DNA of 35,000 nucleotides from Cristatella mucedo (taxonomy: Eukaryota; Bryozoa; Phylactolaemata; Cristatellidae). Under the pieces are notes generated by a model. The model worked only from the letters and a program-made list of their open reading frames with translations, was not told the DNA's origin and made no database searches. Shown here one piece after another: positions 10,290-35,000 of the stretch. The DNA lies in NCBI GenBank assembly GCA_009760855.2, contig WPIO01000016.1, forward strand, positions 2,225,001 through 2,260,000, given 5' to 3'. The translations under genes were made by a program, and so were the position numbers. Every line of letters begins with the position of its first letter. The stretch's first letter is position 1.

Positions 10290-10999
10290 CTGCGAGCACA
10301 TGGCGACGGCAGCGTAATCAAGCGAAAAATCGACGCGAATCGCCAATCGAGGAAATATTCGGCGGTGAAACAGGCGGCAGCGCTCAAACGGCTTATATAA
10401 GATAAGAGCCTTCGTTCGCGCGCACGGTGGTGGCTTGTTTCGACGGAGCAGCAGTTCAGTGATCGAAGCAGTGCCGAGCGAGGAGACGAACTTCACGCTG
10501 AGCATGCGGCCGAATCGGTGGTCGACCAGATAAATATATCGCAGAGCTTTAGGCCTGGGGGAGTTAATTTGCAGTCGACGCTGAGCGAGTGAAGCTTCGG
10601 CATTGACGACAGACAGCCAGCCGCAGCATGCAGGTGCACTCAGGCGGGGCGCGCTGCACGAGCCTTACCCAAATAGGCGGGAGCGGCGTCCACGAATTTC
10701 TGAGTAACTTCAACCAGATCGGCCGTCTCGAAAATGGGCAGCAGAAGGTGTCGAGTGATCCTTCCAATGCCCGCCCCGCAGTCCAAGGCGCGCCGCTTGC
10801 CGACGGGGCGAATGGGATCGTTTAGGAAAGGCAGCAAGAAATCCCTTGAGCCCTTAAGATCTATCCTTGATATGTGCGAAAAGCCGCCGAGCATTCCGTC
10901 GACGGTCGCTGGGACCTCGGACCAGTAACGCTGTGCATCCTCGTAAAACTTTCGAGAATCGCCGCCACCGCACACGCCAGCCTCCCCATCAACCTCCAT
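9931..10999 (-). CDS. NTMT1: N-terminal Xaa-Pro-Lys N-methyltransferase 1, complete, two exons
   Basis: NTMT1 (METTL11A) transfers methyl groups from S-adenosylmethionine to the alpha-amino group of proteins starting X-Pro-Lys/Arg after Met removal (for example RCC1 and ribosomal proteins). The joined exons give 229 residues, against 223 in human. Visible signatures: TVDGMLGGFSHISRID near residue 35, SAM motif I DCGAGIGRITRHLLLP near residue 72, YICCGLESFAPE, YDVIWCQWVLGHLTD, then RCKQGLSPNGMIVLKDN and a C-terminal LMLACR (human ...YSFALR). The start ATG at 10999-10997 has a strong context, GCCATGG. The single intron (10668-10290, 379 bp) has donor GTAAGG and acceptor CTCGCAG, and the joined codon (G + GT, Gly) restores the family sequence. 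KIFAP3 starts 298 bp away in the opposite direction. Confidence 0.95.
10669..10999 (-). CDS. NTMT1: NTMT1 exon 1
   Basis: 331 nt, 110 codons plus one base. It contains a short variable N-terminus (MEVDGEAGVCGGG) not conserved in human, then the substrate-side TVDGMLGG motif and SAM motif I. It ends TTGG before donor GTAAGG. Confidence 0.94.
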
Positions 11000-11297
11000 G
11001 GCAGCTCCGTCAGGCGGTCACGGCCGTTAATGGCCGCACACGACCTCGGAAGATGCATACCGGTAGTACAGACCCGAACCTAGACGCAGCCAAGCTCGCA
11101 GATCATGGCCATTTAATTACGAAGAAACCCGTAAAATATTTCATGAATAAAAAAATATAAGAAAATAATTTTGTTCAACGAATACTTTGCTACGATCAAC
11201 GCGCCGCTGTTGACACTGTCGCTAAGTACGCTGTCACACCGAGTTTAAGTCTGACTCGCTGTAATCGCGCTGTGTGGTGAGCAGCAATTCGCAGACG
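11000..11297. promoter_or_regulatory. Divergent NTMT1-KIFAP3 promoter region
   Basis: 298 bp separate the two start codons, so both 5' UTRs and core promoters must fit here unless upstream noncoding exons exist. The NTMT1 side is GC-rich, with a GGCCGTTAATGGCC inverted pair; the centre is AT-rich (11120-11170); the KIFAP3 side again contains CpG (ACGCGCCG). No convincing RFX X-box, expected for many cilium genes, was seen. Confidence 0.6.
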
Positions 11298-33327
<22,030 letters not shown>

Positions 33328-33436
33328 TGACTGCTCGCTCGCTGTGTTGATCCGAAATCCGTTGGTCGGCGGGCTTCGGCTAGCTGCCCCTCATAGCCAC
33401 AGTGGTAGCCAGCAGTTGGCCAGATCGTTGCCACTG

Positions 33437-33717
33437 TGATAATAATAATAATAATAACAGTACATTTGCATAGCACCCTCAGAGAGCTTAATCTCTTTCT
33501 AGGCACTTCCCATATGCTGTAAAGAAAGCGTGGTCAAATGGTTAGTGGTAATATGCACAATGTCAATAAACATTACAGGATTAGAGGTGACAGGCACCGT
33601 GTCGACATGTAAAATATGGTTAGACGTAGCATGCACAGTGTCAGCATGCAGAAGCATACAAGGACAATTCACAAGGATCCAGTAAATGCTGTCAAAAATG
33701 GTGCCTTTTAAGCCTCT
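33437..33717 (-). mobile_element. LINE 3' UTR fragment with tail
   Basis: (TAA)n, GCATAGCACCCTCAGAGAGC, TTAATCTCTTTCTAGGCAC, then UTR text (ATATGCACAATGTCAATAAA) like the 15.7-kb copy but more diverged. It sits head to tail with the next LINE copy. Confidence 0.8.
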
Positions 33718-34415
33718 TTTAAAATAATGATAATAATACTGCACTTGATAAAGGTCCCTCAGAGAACTCAATCTCTTTCTAGGCGCTTTAAATTTGCTGC
33801 AAAGGGAAACGAGATTGAATGGTAAGTAATATCATGCTTGATAAACAAACAACATGAATAACATATTAAGGGTGACATGCACAGGGTCAGCATGCAAATG
33901 CTGTTAGCGGCAGCATGCACAGTCATCACGCTTAAGCCCATGAAGGACGAATCACAGGGACCCACTAAATGCTGTCCTAAATAGGTGTGTTTTTAAGTTC
34001 TTTTTAAATGTGGTCAGGTCAGGGGATGTTCTGACGCAAGTTGGGAGGGAGTTCCAGGCTTTGGGAGCATACAAACTAAATGCACGGTCTCCAAAGGATT
34101 TAAGGTTTGTACGAGGTATTGGTAGACTGTTGGATTCCGAAAAGCGGGTGGCACGATGCTTGGCCTGATGGGGGGGGGGTAGATCTGATAGGCAGGCTGG
34201 AGCCAAAGAAGGAAGTGACCTAAAAGTGAGCGACAAAACCTTGAAGTCGATCCGTTGCTTGACTGGTAGCCAGTGCAGGTCGGCGAGAAGTGGTGTGATG
34301 TGGCAACTGTGACGTTGACGACAGACAAGTCTAGCTGCGGAGTTTTGCACCAGCTGCAATCGCCTGATCGCACATGCTGGTAGGCCAGTAAGCGGTGAGT
34401 TGCAGAAGTCGAGAC

Positions 34416-34475
<60 letters not shown>

Positions 34476-35000
34476 ATGTCACGAATGCATGGACCAACTT
34501 GGACGTGGTATCCTTATCTAAACAAGCTCGAATTTTAGCAATATTATGAAGCTGAAAATAGGCAGATTTGACTGTGGAGCCGATTTGGTCGTCTAACGAG
34601 AGGTTGCTTAGGAATATGACACCTCGATTTCGAGCTTTAACAGGAGATATGCTGGCAGAGTCAATTTTGAGTGTGAGCCTTTACAATTTGTGAATCACAC
34701 TGGGTTTGCCCATAACTAATAAGTTAGTTTTATCATCTTTAGTTAAAGAGAATTTGCTGCCATCCATGTGTCGATGTCATCAATACATGCAGCACGTGAG
34801 TAGAGAGAATTCGAGGTGCTCGAAGGCTGGGAGGGATCAAAGCAAAGGTACAACTGAGTGTCTTCCGCATAGAAGTGAAAGCCTAGATTGTGCTTGGCAA
34901 TCACATCAGCAAGAGGGAGAGTATAAACCGTGAAAAGAACCGGACCTAGCACTGAGCCCTGAGGTATCCCATATTTCAGAGGTACCTCAGATGATCTTTG
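33718..35000 (-). mobile_element. LINE (L2/CR1-like), youngest copy, truncated by window edge
   Basis: Hairpin tail and UTR at 33718-34010. Minus-strand coding blocks: LQLVQNSAARLVCRQ, HITPLLADLHWLPVKQRIDF, SFGDRAFSLYAPKAWNSLP and FKKNLKTHLFR (C-terminal domain, 33952-34400). Upstream in the minus sense are GIPQGSVLGPVLFTVYTLPL and FHFYAEDTQLYL (34840-34975), the reverse-transcriptase catalytic region. The usual YADD reads YAED, a frameshift occurs near 34745, and a (CA)n expansion lies in the coding text. It is non-functional. More of the element lies beyond the edge. Confidence 0.9.
34416..34472. repeat. (CA)n microsatellite inside LINE coding region
   Basis: About 28 CA units interrupt the LINE frame just before CLDFCNSPLTG. 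On the minus strand it reads as (Cys-Val)n in frame. The matching place in the 13.5-kb copy has no repeat. Confidence 0.95.

Noticed and set aside
11000-11297. RFX X-box in the KIFAP3 promoter
   Set aside because: Partial matches such as GTCACGGCCGTTAAT deviate in both half-sites, so no site is claimed.

Overview
This is animal (metazoan) nuclear DNA: split genes with GT-AG introns, phase-matched exons, GC-rich third codon positions in exons only, non-LTR retrotransposon remnants, tRNA-derived SINEs and large microsatellites. The protein exons resemble human orthologues clearly but with many substitutions, which suggests an invertebrate or early-branching chordate. I cannot name the species.

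Three conserved housekeeping genes can be recognised. (1) MBF1/EDF1, minus strand: exon 1 at 3256-3182 and exon 2 at 1598-1547; later exons probably lie beyond the left edge. (2) NTMT1 (METTL11A), minus strand, complete in two exons: 10999-10669 and 10289-9931. (3) KIFAP3/KAP3, the non-motor subunit of heterotrimeric kinesin-2, plus strand. It starts with an 11-codon first exon at 11298-11332 and continues through eight further exons to 33312, covering roughly the N-terminal 60 % of the family protein; the rest lies beyond the right edge. NTMT1 and KIFAP3 are head to head with only 298 bp between start codons, so they probably share a divergent promoter. A minus-strand ORF at 3970-3716 has a dsRNA-binding-domain-like stretch and is unassigned.

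The rest is mostly repeats. One L2/CR1-like LINE family is present in about nine fragments, all damaged. Its 3' end is a compact nested hairpin followed by (ATT)n. The same tail occurs alone many times and also ends a tRNA-derived SINE (2521-2668 and 20131-20290), a sign that the SINE borrows the LINE machinery. A Charlie-like hAT MITE (16483-16862) is nested in one LINE 3' UTR. A second SINE family, an unclassified ~280-bp dispersed repeat (four copies), a GC-rich dispersed repeat (two copies), and several minisatellites (57-58 bp, 11 bp, 15 bp) are also present.

KIFAP3 introns carry long purine/pyrimidine tracts: (GA)n starting about 25 bp after the exon 2 donor, more GA tracts in introns 1, 3 and 6, and an 11-bp CT-rich minisatellite in intron 4. 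No tRNA, rRNA, CRISPR or prokaryote-type feature was seen. I did not find a coherent new gene system. The most unusual items are the shared LINE/SINE hairpin tail, the nested MITE, the divergent promoter, perfect inverted repeats near KIFAP3 exons, and an exon 4/5 junction with no normal splice donor.
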